In this document: positions 17,884 through 25,903 of the stretch, one piece after another
Layout of the letters: every line of letters starts with the position of its first letter
How positions within the stretch are numbered: position 1 is the first letter of the stretch
From: Longimicrobiales bacterium
GTDB taxonomy: Bacteria; Gemmatimonadota; Gemmatimonadetes; Longimicrobiales; Gaopeijiaceae
Direction of reading: 5' to 3'
Length of the DNA stretch: 64,000 nt
Assembly (NCBI GenBank): GCA_028284495.1
Contig: JANQRP010000014.1
Coordinates: 248,001 to 312,000, forward strand
The notes under the pieces: model-generated
The model's input: only the letters and a program-made list of their open reading frames with translations
What the model was told of the DNA's origin: nothing
Databases searched by the model: none
Made by a program: the position numbers and the translations under genes

Positions 17884-19752
17884 ATGCTGGTTATGGCGCA
17901 GATGAGGAGGAACACGAAGATCATCATGATCGCGACGGCGCTCGCCTTCGCGGCCCTGATGCTGTTCGAGTGGGGCATGGACGCCAGCGGCCAGAGTGGC
18001 GCCAGCGGCGGCGAGGTCGGCAAGGTCAACGGGACGTCCGTCCCCGCGAACCAGTACAACCTCGCCTACCAGAACCTCTACCAGCAGGCGCAGCAGCAGA
18101 ACGGGGACATCCCGCTCACGTCGCTCCAGATCAAGCAGCTCGAGGATCAGGCGTTCAACGAGCTGGTGACGCAGATCCTCATCGAGCAGGAGCTCGATCG
18201 TCGGGGCATCCGCGTGACCGACCAGGAGGTTCGTCAGGCCGCGCAGTTCAGCCCGCCACCGCAGTTCATGGGCGAGCCCGCGCTCATGACGGACGGGCAG
18301 TTCGACCTCCAGAAGTACCAGCAGTTCCTCGCCGCGCAGCCGGAGGCGTTCCTGCTCCAGCTCGAGGCCTACTACCGGGACGTGATCCCGCGTTCGAAGC
18401 TCCTCCGTCAGGTCTCCGCGGGCGTCTACGTTACCGACCAGGAGCTCTGGCGGCGGTGGCAGGACCAGCAGGAAACGGTCCAGGTGCGCTACATCCCCCT
18501 CGATCCGGAATCGCGGATCCCCGACGAGGAGATCCCGGTCACGGACGCCGAGATTCGCGAGTACTGGGAGCAGAACCAGGCGGAGTTCGAGCAGGCCGCC
18601 CGAGCCCGCGTGCTCGCCACGGTGCTCGACAAGACGCCCACCCCGGCGGACACGGCGGCGCAGTATCAGTTCGCGGTCGACATCCTCGAGTCGATCCGCG
18701 CCGGGGACGAGACCTTCGAGGAGGCCGCGGAGTCCGAGTCCACGGACGAGGTGTCCGCGGCCCAGGGCGGTTCCCTCGGGACCTTCCGGCCCGGAACGAT
18801 GGTGGCGCCGTTCGACTCTGCGGTCTTCGCGGGTCCGGTGGGTGAGCCGTTCGGCCCGGTGATCACGCAGTTCGGGAATCACCTGATCGAAGTCACCGAG
18901 CGCTTCGGGCAGGATTCGGCGTCCGCCCGTCACATCCTGATCCCGCACGCCCGAACCGACGACTCCGAGCTCCGGCTGCTCACGATGGCCGACTCGCTCG
19001 AGGAGCTCGGCGAGACGCTTCCGCTCACGGAGGCCGCCGCGCAGCTCGGGCTCGCGACCACCGAGCTCGACGTGACCCTCGAGCTCGCCGTCCTGAGCGG
19101 CGCCGGCGACGTGTCCGAAGGCGCCGACTGGGCGCTGGAGGAGGCCGAGGTCGGAGACGTGAGCCCCGTATTCGAGACCGGCACGGCGTTCTACGCGGTG
19201 GAACTCGTCCGTACCACCCCGGCCGGCGTCATGCCGCTCGAGATCGCGCGCGTCTCGATCGAGAACGAGCTGCGGTTCGCCAAGAAGCAGGCACGCGCGG
19301 AGGAGGAGGGCCGGGCCATCGTGGAGCGGATCCGTGGCGGCGAGCCGCTCCCGAACGTCGCGGACGAGCTGGGCTACGACGTGCGGACCGCGGGGCCGTT
19401 CTCCCGGGTGGACTTCGCGGCGGGCCTGGGTCGCCAGAACGCGGCCATCGGTGCCGCCTTCGGGATCGAGCCCGGCGAGATCACGGACGTGGTCTCGATC
19501 GCCAACAACTCCTTCATCATCGAGGTCCTCGCGCGGACCCCCGCCGACAGCACCGCCTGGGAGGCACAGAAGCTGTTCCAGCGGGAGCAGCTCACCCGGT
19601 CGCTGGGTCAGGACCGGCTCAACGCCTGGATCGAGGGACTTCGCGAGCGGGCCGACATCGAGGACCTCCGGGCCGCGCTCGAGGACCTCCAGGAGAACAT
19701 GCCCGAGCCCGGGTACGGTTCGATGGGAAGCGGCGGCGGCTTCGGATTCTGA
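17884..19752 (+). CDS. ppiD: Membrane-anchored peptidyl-prolyl isomerase (PpiD/SurA type)
   Basis: The 622-residue protein has an N-terminal membrane anchor (about 12-31, IIMIATALAFAALMLFEWGM), a SurA_N-like helical domain and a parvulin-type isomerase region at about 230-370. A long C-terminal chaperone part follows and ends in a glycine-serine tail. It would help outer-membrane and secreted proteins fold at the periplasmic face of the inner membrane. I chose the ATG at 17884 because AGGAG lies eight bases before it; the longer frame from 17842 lacks a ribosome site. It is one of only two plus-strand genes and has its own promoter and a strong terminator. Confidence 0.88.
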   Translation: MLVMAQMRRNTKIIMIATALAFAALMLFEWGMDASGQSGASGGEVGKVNGTSVPANQYNLAYQNLYQQAQQQNGDIPLTSLQIKQLEDQAFNELVTQILIEQELDRRGIRVTDQEVRQAAQFSPPPQFMGEPALMTDGQFDLQKYQQFLAAQPEAFLLQLEAYYRDVIPRSKLLRQVSAGVYVTDQELWRRWQDQQETVQVRYIPLDPESRIPDEEIPVTDAEIREYWEQNQAEFEQAARARVLATVLDKTPTPADTAAQYQFAVDILESIRAGDETFEEAAESESTDEVSAAQGGSLGTFRPGTMVAPFDSAVFAGPVGEPFGPVITQFGNHLIEVTERFGQDSASARHILIPHARTDDSELRLLTMADSLEELGETLPLTEAAAQLGLATTELDVTLELAVLSGAGDVSEGADWALEEAEVGDVSPVFETGTAFYAVELVRTTPAGVMPLEIARVSIENELRFAKKQARAEEEGRAIVERIRGGEPLPNVADELGYDVRTAGPFSRVDFAAGLGRQNAAIGAAFGIEPGEITDVVSIANNSFIIEVLARTPADSTAWEAQKLFQREQLTRSLGQDRLNAWIEGLRERADIEDLRAALEDLQENMPEPGYGSMGSGGGFGF

Positions 19753-19792
19753 CGCCACGCCGGACCGGCCCGCAGGGCACCGGCCGAACGAC

Positions 19793-19826
19793 CGAGGGGG
19801 CGACCGGAATCCCGGTCGCCCCCTCG
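19793..19826. terminator. Bidirectional stem-loop between ppiD and tatA
   Basis: A perfect 15-base stem (19793-19807 with 19812-19826) closes on the 4-base loop AATC. It lies 40 bases after the ppiD stop and 32 bases after the stop of convergent tatA, and can serve both strands. The stem is very GC-rich and neither side has a clear U-run. Confidence 0.7.
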
Positions 19827-19858
19827 TCACATCCCGTCCGGTCGTCCGGCGCCGGGCT

Positions 19859-20149
19859 CTACTGGGGGTCGTCTCCGCCCGGTGACGTCGTGAGCCGCCG
19901 CGGTTCCGCATGCGCCTCCGACTCGTCGGACCGCGCACCCGGCCCGGCAGGCGGCGGCGTGTGGAGGCTGCGGCTGTCCCCGGGCGACTTGATCTCCTTC
20001 TCGATGTCGCGCACGGAGCTCTTGAATTCGCGGATTCCCTTCCCGAGGGAGGACCCGATCTCCGGCAGTCGCTTGGCTCCGAAGAGCAGCAGCACCACGA
20101 GGAAGATCAGGATGATCTCCGTCATTCCGAGTCCACCGAGTCCCATCAT
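19859..20149 (-). CDS. tatA: Twin-arginine translocase subunit TatA
   Basis: The 96-residue protein has the TatA/E layout: a short N-terminal membrane helix (TEIILIFLVVLLLFGA), the FGAKRLPEIG hinge and an amphipathic helix (SSLGKGIREFKSSVRDIEKEI), then a disordered charged tail. TatA forms the pore for folded proteins carrying RR signal peptides. TatC is encoded 9 kb away at 28.9 kb; no TatB-like gene is seen, as is usual in two-component Tat systems. It is the last gene of the operon that begins with the formimidoyltransferase. Confidence 0.92.
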   Translation of the reverse strand: MMGLGGLGMTEIILIFLVVLLLFGAKRLPEIGSSLGKGIREFKSSVRDIEKEIKSPGDSRSLHTPPPAGPGARSDESEAHAEPRRLTTSPGGDDPQ

Positions 20150-20198
20150 GTCCTCCAGGTCGGAGTGATTCCCGACCGCGTTGTCGAAGTTCGCCGGC

Positions 20199-20477
20199 TC
20201 AGATCCAGGATCGCGCCACCAGCGCTACCAGGAAGATGCCGACGAGCGTCAGAACGTTCAAATCCACCGACAGCGGCCCGAGCGTGAATGCGAGGGCCAC
20301 GAGATCGATCGAGAACGGCCCCACCGATGCTTCCACCGAAGTGGTCAGGAAGGTCCGTGCGGCGCTCGAGGGCAGGAACTGTTCGGCGAGAACCGTGAAG
20401 ATCCCGCCCAGGAAGAACCCCAGTACGAGGGTCCAGAGAGCGCGCGTGGCGCTCCGGCGCTGCGTGTCGACGAGCAT
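20199..20477 (-). CDS. DUF4321 small membrane protein
   Basis: This 92-residue protein has two hydrophobic segments (LWTLVLGFFLGGIFTVLA and LNVLTLVGIFLVALVARSWI). Between them runs a stretch (LPSSAARTFLTTSVEASVGPFSIDLVALAFTLG, given here only as its pattern: charged turn, then GPFSIDL and GPLSVDL strands) that fits the DUF4321 family. The family has no known function and often lies near tatA or prenyl synthase genes. It is between these two genes here, in the same direction. Confidence 0.7.
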   Translation of the reverse strand: MLVDTQRRSATRALWTLVLGFFLGGIFTVLAEQFLPSSAARTFLTTSVEASVGPFSIDLVALAFTLGPLSVDLNVLTLVGIFLVALVARSWI

Positions 20478-20485
20478 GCGCGCTC

Positions 20486-21496
20486 CTACCGGGTCCGACG
20501 GGTGGCGTAGGCGATGGCGGCGTGGAGGGCGTCGGTAGCGGGACCTCGCGGCACCTCCGACAGCGCGGCCGCAGCCTGGTTCGCGTATCGGTCCGCCCAG
20601 TCGAGGGCGTAGTCGACGCCGCCCCGGTCGCGCACCCAGTCGACGACCTCGGCGATGGCATCGTCGCTCGGCTCCGGATCGTCGAAGACGCGCCGCACCA
20701 GCGCCATCCCGGCTTCGTCGGCGCCTCGCATCGCACCGACCAGAGGGAGGGTGACCTTGTGCTCGCGCAGGTCATGGCCCGTGGGCTTCCCCGTCTCCTC
20801 CTCCGATGCCGTGTAGTCCAGGATGTCGTCCGCCACCTGGAACGCCATGCCGAGCGAGTGGCCGTACCGTGCGAGCGGGGCCCGGCACTCGGTGTCGCCG
20901 ACCAGCGCCCCGAGCTCGCACGCAGCCTTCATGAGCGACGCCGTCTTCGCCGCGATGAGCCGCGTGTAGTCCTCTTCGGAGAAGTCGAGCGCGTCGTACG
21001 CGGTCAGCTGGCGCATCTCCCCGACGCTCATCTCGTTCGCCGCGTTCGCCATCACGTCGACGGCGTCCATCAGGCCGATCCGCGCGAGCTGCATGATCGC
21101 GCGGCTGTACAGGTAGTCGCCCATGATGATCGCGACCTGGTGCGTCCACATCGAGTTGACCGTTGGCTGTCCGCGCCGGAGCACCGAGTGATCGACGGCG
21201 TCGTCGTGAACGAGCGTGGCCAGGTGGACGAGTTCGACCACTGCGGCGAGCGTCACCGCGCGGTCGTCCGGCGCGAATCCAACCTCGTTGGCGAGGAGCA
21301 GCAGAGCCGGGCGGAACAGCTTGCCGCGAAGGAGCGCCAGGTAGTCGTTCACCTCCTCGATGCGATCGAAGTCGGAGGTGATGATCCGCCGGAGCTCGTC
21401 CATGACGAGGTCCAGCCGGTCGGCCACGGGGGCCTGGATCTCGTCGAGCGAGGGTGTCGAGACGTCCTGCATCCCGTGCGGTGGGTCCGGCGTCAC
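20486..21496 (-). CDS. Polyprenyl diphosphate synthase
   Basis: The 336-residue trans-prenyltransferase extends allylic diphosphates with isopentenyl diphosphate. Both aspartate-rich motifs are intact: DDAVD (in LVHDDAVDHSVLRRGQPTVN, about 100-104) and DDILD near 240. The size and the LVHDDAVD block suit long-chain products such as the octaprenyl or heptaprenyl tail of a quinone, but chain length cannot be read with confidence. The GTG start lies in a GTGA overlap with the upstream TPR gene; an internal ATG eight codons later is an alternative. Confidence 0.92.
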   Translation of the reverse strand: MTPDPPHGMQDVSTPSLDEIQAPVADRLDLVMDELRRIITSDFDRIEEVNDYLALLRGKLFRPALLLLANEVGFAPDDRAVTLAAVVELVHLATLVHDDAVDHSVLRRGQPTVNSMWTHQVAIIMGDYLYSRAIMQLARIGLMDAVDVMANAANEMSVGEMRQLTAYDALDFSEEDYTRLIAAKTASLMKAACELGALVGDTECRAPLARYGHSLGMAFQVADDILDYTASEEETGKPTGHDLREHKVTLPLVGAMRGADEAGMALVRRVFDDPEPSDDAIAEVVDWVRDRGGVDYALDWADRYANQAAAALSEVPRGPATDALHAAIAYATRRTR

Positions 21497-23454
21497 CGCA
21501 GCGTCCGCAGACGCTCGGTCACGTCGGCGAAGTTGATGTCGAGCGCGAAGACCTTGTCATAGAACTCGACCGCCTCGGCCTGCTTGCCGATCTCCTCGTG
21601 CGCGCGTCCGAGGTAGTAGTAGATGCCGACCAGTTCGTCTTCGACCTCGTCACTCTTCTTGAGCGCACGCTTGAGCGTGTTGATCGCGGCCTCGGGCTCG
21701 CCCTTCTCCATGAACACCTGCCCGAGCAGCTCGTACGTCGGGAGATGGTCGGCGCTCGCGCGGAGGGCCTGCTGGAACTCCTCGATGGCCTCGTCCAGGA
21801 GGCCCATCTCCTTGTAGGCGGTACCGAGGTCGTGGTGCGCCTTCACGTCGGTGGCGTCGAAGTTCTCGGCGACCTTCGCCTTGAACTGGGAGAGCATCTT
21901 GCGGAAGTCGGCGTCCTCGTCGCCGCTCGGCTCCTCGTAGGCCACCGTGAACCGCGTGGTCTTCTCCTCCTCGTCGTCGAGGATGAGGGCGCCGAGGTCC
22001 ACGTAGTCCTCCGACGCGGCCACCTCCTCGACCCGACGCGTGGTGCCACCGATGTCGGCGAGACCGCTGATCGCCTCTTCGTTGTCCGGGTCGATGGCGA
22101 GGACCTGCTGGAAGACCGACTTGGCCTTGGTGGGCTCGTCGGTGCGGACGAGCGCGCCCGCGAGAGCCAGGTAGGCCCGCGCCATCGCGCCGTCGTCGTT
22201 CATCCGGTAGGCCGCCTCGACCATCCTCTGCGGGATCGAGACATCTCCGGGTGACTCGGCCGCCGCGCCCGCGAGGTGCTCGAAGCGCTCGGCCGGATCC
22301 TCGGGAAGCTCGTCCTCCGGTTCGTCGGGCGCGATCTCCTCGACCGCCGCCTCCTCCGCGGCCGCCTCGATGGCCTCGTCCGCCTCCGACGGCTCGTCGA
22401 CGTCCGTCGGCTCGTCCGCCTCCGGAGCGTCGTCCGCCACGTCGTCCGACGCGAACGGATCGCCCAGACCGAATTCGTCCTCGTCGGCCTCGTCGTCGAA
22501 GCTCACGAGCGGCAGGTCGCCGCCCATGTCCTCGTCGTCGAGGGCGTCGTCCGAATCGTCGCTTCCGAAGGCGTCCCCACCGAAGCCGGTCAGCGGCAGG
22601 TCCGCGGCCGCGTCGTCGTCATCGTCGAACCCGATGTCCCCGAAATCGGCCTCGATCTCGTCGGCCTCGTCCTCATCCCCGGCGTCCGACCCACCGAAGT
22701 CGATGTCGCCGAAGTCCGCCTCGAACCCCCCGTCGTCGTCGGACGATGCCGGGACGGGCGTCAGATCGACGACGTCGGTCTCGAGCGCCGTAGCGCCCGT
22801 ATCCGGAGCGGGAGGCGCGACCGCGCCCGCCATCGAGGAGAGGTCCGCGTCGGGATCGATCTCCTCCGCTCGGGCCTGGAACGCCGCAGCCTTCTCTGCC
22901 TCGCCCGTCGACATGAGCACGGAATGGGCCAGGGCCAGCTGCTGGAGCGCCTCGGCGGGCTGCTCGTTCGCGGCGTACTGGTCCGCGAGAACCATCCGCA
23001 CCCGCGTGTCCTCGGGAGCGAGGTCGGCGAACTCGCCGAGTGCCCGGAGCGCCTCGTCCTTCTCGCCCTCCGCCTGCGCGCGCTCGGCGTAGGTCAGGAA
23101 GTTGTTCCGGGCGTCCACGAGGAAGCCCTGGCGCGCGCGGACCCGGCCCATCTTGAGATACGCCGTGTACCGCCCCGGCAGGTTCCGGATGATCTTCTTG
23201 CAGACTGCGATCGCGTTGTTCGGCAGCTCGGACTCGACGTAGAGGTCCACCGCGCGCTCGTAGTGCTCGACGGCGGCCTCCGGACGGCCGATCCGCGTGT
23301 TGAGGTCGCCCACGCGGTTGAAGAGCCCGATGTCCGGCGACTCCTGATCGTCGAGCTTGTCGATCGCCTTGCCGTACAGGTCGAGGGCCTTCTGCCACTC
23401 TTCCCGCTGCTCGTGGCGGCGTGCCGCCTCTTTGAGGCTCTCGATGCTGCTCAT
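21493..23454 (-). CDS. Large TPR-repeat protein with acidic central region
   Basis: The 653-residue protein has N-terminal TPRs (about 1-200, beginning MSSIESLKEAARRHEQREEW). A very acidic low-complexity middle follows (about 215-400, with recurring FGDIDFGG and FDDDDDAAADLP-like pieces). A second block of TPRs runs to the end (about 425-650, e.g. HHDLGTAYKEMGLLDEAIEEF and KLQAEAVEFYDKVFALD-like units). No signal peptide is visible, so it is probably cytoplasmic. It overlaps both neighbours by four bases. Its layout resembles the 399-residue TPR protein near 17 kb. Function unknown; it may organise other proteins. Confidence 0.8.
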   Translation of the reverse strand: MSSIESLKEAARRHEQREEWQKALDLYGKAIDKLDDQESPDIGLFNRVGDLNTRIGRPEAAVEHYERAVDLYVESELPNNAIAVCKKIIRNLPGRYTAYLKMGRVRARQGFLVDARNNFLTYAERAQAEGEKDEALRALGEFADLAPEDTRVRMVLADQYAANEQPAEALQQLALAHSVLMSTGEAEKAAAFQARAEEIDPDADLSSMAGAVAPPAPDTGATALETDVVDLTPVPASSDDDGGFEADFGDIDFGGSDAGDEDEADEIEADFGDIGFDDDDDAAADLPLTGFGGDAFGSDDSDDALDDEDMGGDLPLVSFDDEADEDEFGLGDPFASDDVADDAPEADEPTDVDEPSEADEAIEAAAEEAAVEEIAPDEPEDELPEDPAERFEHLAGAAAESPGDVSIPQRMVEAAYRMNDDGAMARAYLALAGALVRTDEPTKAKSVFQQVLAIDPDNEEAISGLADIGGTTRRVEEVAASEDYVDLGALILDDEEEKTTRFTVAYEEPSGDEDADFRKMLSQFKAKVAENFDATDVKAHHDLGTAYKEMGLLDEAIEEFQQALRASADHLPTYELLGQVFMEKGEPEAAINTLKRALKKSDEVEDELVGIYYYLGRAHEEIGKQAEAVEFYDKVFALDINFADVTERLRTLR

Positions 23455-24488
23455 GCGTCCTCGCCAGGACTCGGCTTCGTAGTCGCGCGGCCGGCGAGAA
23501 GCCGGGCCGCGTCGCGAATGTCCGCGGGCACTTCCGATCCCGCGCCGAGCACCCACTCGACCACCGTTCCGAGGTCGCGTTCCGTGCGATCGAGCGCATG
23601 GCGCTGGACACGGGCCGACAACATCCGGGCGGGGTCGGGCTCGGAGAGACGTAATCTGTGGGTGGCGGCGGGGAAAACAAGTGTATCGGGGATCATGCCG
23701 ATGACCTCGGTCCGGGAGATGTGCCCGCCGGCCTCCTCGACGAGGCCCTCCACGCGGAGAAAGACGTCGAAAGGATCGCGGGCCTGCACGCCCTCCAGAT
23801 TCATGGAGAGCTGAAGGCCGCCCTGCCGCGGCACCTCGAGCGCGAGCGCCCGGAGCCCGGGAATGCCACCATCACGCTCGCGAATCGTGCCCGCGATCTC
23901 CGCCAGCGCCTCTCGTTCCATGCCCTCGACCCAGGCGTTCCAAGCCAGAAGGACGGGGCGGGCACCGACGCAGGTGATGCCCGCCGTGGGATGCGCCGCC
24001 GTTCGCCCCGCATCCAGATCGGGCACGCGCCCCGACGGCCAGCCGCCGACGAACTCCTCGAACCCGCCCTTCCTGAGCGGAGCCAGGCCGCTGCCCGGCT
24101 CTGCGGCGGCCTCCCCGTACCAGAAGACCGGAATCCCGAGCTCGGCGATGCCTTCTCCGACCCGGTGGGCGCTCTCGACCGCGTCGGACATCTCCAGGCC
24201 GTGCACCGGTACCACGGGGCACACGTCGAGCGCACCCACGCGAGGGTGGACGCCGGCGTGCCGCCGCAGATCGATTCGCTCCAGCGCGATCGCCGCCGCA
24301 TCGACCAGCGCCCCCTCGACCGCCGCGGGATGCCCGATAAAGGTGACGACCGACCGGTGGTGATCCGGATCCATCGAGGTGTCGAGGACCTCGACGTCGT
24401 GGGCCGAGATCGCCTCGACGATGGCGTCGACGACGGCGCGGTCACGACCTTCGCTGAAATTCGGGACGGCTTCGAGAACCGGGATCAT
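23451..24488 (-). CDS. ftcD: Glutamate formimidoyltransferase
   Basis: The 345-residue protein matches the formimidoyltransferase part of FTCD, which moves the formimino group of formiminoglutamate to tetrahydrofolate in histidine breakdown. It shows AVPNFSEGRD at the start, MDPDHHRSVVTFIGHP and HAGVHPRVGALDVCPVVPV. There is no cyclodeaminase domain; the C-terminal 40 residues are an extension. No other hut gene is nearby, so its role here may be in folate one-carbon supply. The ATG at 24488 lacks a ribosome site and almost touches its -10 candidate. Confidence 0.9.
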   Translation of the reverse strand: MIPVLEAVPNFSEGRDRAVVDAIVEAISAHDVEVLDTSMDPDHHRSVVTFIGHPAAVEGALVDAAAIALERIDLRRHAGVHPRVGALDVCPVVPVHGLEMSDAVESAHRVGEGIAELGIPVFWYGEAAAEPGSGLAPLRKGGFEEFVGGWPSGRVPDLDAGRTAAHPTAGITCVGARPVLLAWNAWVEGMEREALAEIAGTIRERDGGIPGLRALALEVPRQGGLQLSMNLEGVQARDPFDVFLRVEGLVEEAGGHISRTEVIGMIPDTLVFPAATHRLRLSEPDPARMLSARVQRHALDRTERDLGTVVEWVLGAGSEVPADIRDAARLLAGRATTKPSPGEDA

Positions 24489-24492
24489 CAAT

Positions 24493-24523
24493 GAAACTTA
24501 AGACACGGGCGCGCCCGCGAGAA
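24493..24523 (-). promoter_or_regulatory. Promoter candidate at ftcD, possibly leaderless
   Basis: TTC (24521-24523), 20 bases and TAAGTTTC (24493-24500) lie directly before the ATG at 24488. A start of transcription the usual 6-8 bases after the -10 would fall on or beside the start codon, fitting the lack of a ribosome-binding site. Confidence 0.35.
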
Positions 24524-24535
24524 TAGACGCATTCA

Positions 24536-24566
24536 CCGCCCCCGACGCGCCGGGCGTCGGGGGCGG
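24536..24566 (-). terminator. Stem-loop downstream of the fibronectin-type lipoprotein gene
   Basis: Thirteen-base perfect arms (24536-24548 and 24554-24566) pair around a 5-base loop, 10 bases past the stop at 24577. In the minus-strand transcript it is followed by UGAAUGCGUCUAUUCUC, which is only mildly U-rich. It separates this gene from the ftcD operon. Confidence 0.6.
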
Positions 24567-24576
24567 CAGCGGTCCG

Positions 24577-25740
24577 TCACTGCTGAAGCGCGCGCGCTCC
24601 CCGCTCCCGCGACAGCATCGGGTTGCCCACCTGGAGTTGGTAGGCCCAGTCGAAGATCATCAGGGCGTCGTCGTTCTGGTCGAACCCGACCAGCTCGACG
24701 CGGATGGCGGCATAGCGGTACTGCCCGTCGTCCCCGGGCACCTCGAGCACGTAGGTCGTCTGCGGGAGGATGCCGACGTCCGCGGCCACATAGCCGGACG
24801 CGGGCGCCGCCGTGAGTTCGACACACCCCGCGTCGGCCGCCGGCCCGCAGCGCAGCGCCGTCGTGATGAATCCCTGCGGATACACGCGGGCCCCGGGCCC
24901 GGGTACCAGCCACCAGCCGTTGGAGTCCGTCTCGAGCCGGAAATGCCTCGACGGATCAGTCCCGCCCACGATCGGGTTCGTGCCCTCGTCGGCGCGGAAG
25001 CGGAAGCCGGCGAGCGACGGCCGGTCGAACCAGTCGTAGACCACTTCGCCGTGGAAGTCGGGCCGCGGCGTGCCCGCGACAATGGCCGACAGCCCGCTCT
25101 CGTGGCCCTGATCGTCGACGGACGAGACGGAGTACTCGATCGTCGACCCGTTGGGTGCGAGTCGGTCGAGGAACGCTGGCGAGTCGGTCTCGCCCACCAG
25201 CACAGGCCCGTCCGGCAGCTCGAGGTACACACGATAGAACGAGAAGTCCGCCGACTCCCGGCCCACGTCGGCCCACAGCAGGTAGACCGCGTTGTCCAGC
25301 GCGATCGCCTCGAGGGCCGTCGGAACCGCCGGCGGCACGGGCTGCGGGACGTCCACGCGGATCGCCTGGTCCGTGGCCGTCTCGATTCCGTTCGCGCTGA
25401 CAGCGACCACGTAGTAGTCGTAGGCGCGACCGCCGACCACGTTGATGTCGGTGTAGCTGCACAGCGCGTTCGAGCAGTTGGTGACCTCGGCGATCCGGAA
25501 GTAGTTCGCGTCGGTGGAACGCTTGCCGTAGACCCGGAACGACTCGCCGTCCCAGAGGGGCCCGAGTTCCCACCCCAGCGTCACCGCGCCGGCGTAGTAG
25601 GACGCCGTGAACGCGCGGGGCGCGTCGGGTGCGCCGCCCGGCCCCGGACCCACCACCAGGGTCTCCTCGCAGGCGGTTACGCCCCCGACCATGACCAGCA
25701 GTCCCGCGACCCGTCGCCGCAGCTTCGCACCCGTCCGCAT
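24577..25740 (-). CDS. Lipoprotein with fibronectin type III-like domains
   Basis: The 387-residue protein has a lipoprotein signal (LVMVGGVTAC, cysteine at about 23), then two fibronectin type III-like units. The first is at about 42-130 (GAVTLGWELGPLWDGESFRVYG and DYYVVAVSANG) and the second at about 138-235 (NAVYLLWADVGRESADFSFYRVY and EYSVSSVDDQG). The C-terminal part is unassigned and has paired cysteines. It would sit in the outer membrane or periplasm and bind rather than catalyse. The ATG at 25740 has an AGGGGGG ribosome site. It ends at a strong hairpin and has a sigma-54-like site upstream, so it may be its own transcript. Confidence 0.75.
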   Translation of the reverse strand: MRTGAKLRRRVAGLLVMVGGVTACEETLVVGPGPGGAPDAPRAFTASYYAGAVTLGWELGPLWDGESFRVYGKRSTDANYFRIAEVTNCSNALCSYTDINVVGGRAYDYYVVAVSANGIETATDQAIRVDVPQPVPPAVPTALEAIALDNAVYLLWADVGRESADFSFYRVYLELPDGPVLVGETDSPAFLDRLAPNGSTIEYSVSSVDDQGHESGLSAIVAGTPRPDFHGEVVYDWFDRPSLAGFRFRADEGTNPIVGGTDPSRHFRLETDSNGWWLVPGPGARVYPQGFITTALRCGPAADAGCVELTAAPASGYVAADVGILPQTTYVLEVPGDDGQYRYAAIRVELVGFDQNDDALMIFDWAYQLQVGNPMLSRERGARALQQ

Positions 25741-25798
25741 GATCCCCCCCTGTCGATGGAGTGCCCGGTCCACCGACCGGGGCCCATCCACGGTCAGG

Positions 25799-25815
25799 CG
25801 CAGGGGTCGTGCCAA
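25799..25815 (-). promoter_or_regulatory. Sigma-54 (-24/-12)-like promoter
   Basis: The minus strand reads TTGGCACGACCCCTGCG. The consensus is YTGGCACGRNNNTTGCW: the first nine defined positions match, CTGC replaces TTGC, and GG and GC are exactly ten bases apart. The predicted start of transcription is near 25788, giving a leader of about 48 bases to the lipoprotein ATG. No bound activator gene or upstream activator site could be identified. Confidence 0.4.
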
Positions 25816-25903
25816 CCCGGAACCCGTGTGGTTACGCCATCCCCGGCGGTAGGCTCGTGCCCTCGGTGTCACCCTGGGAGGACACCCCGAACGCCGCGTT
25901 GAG

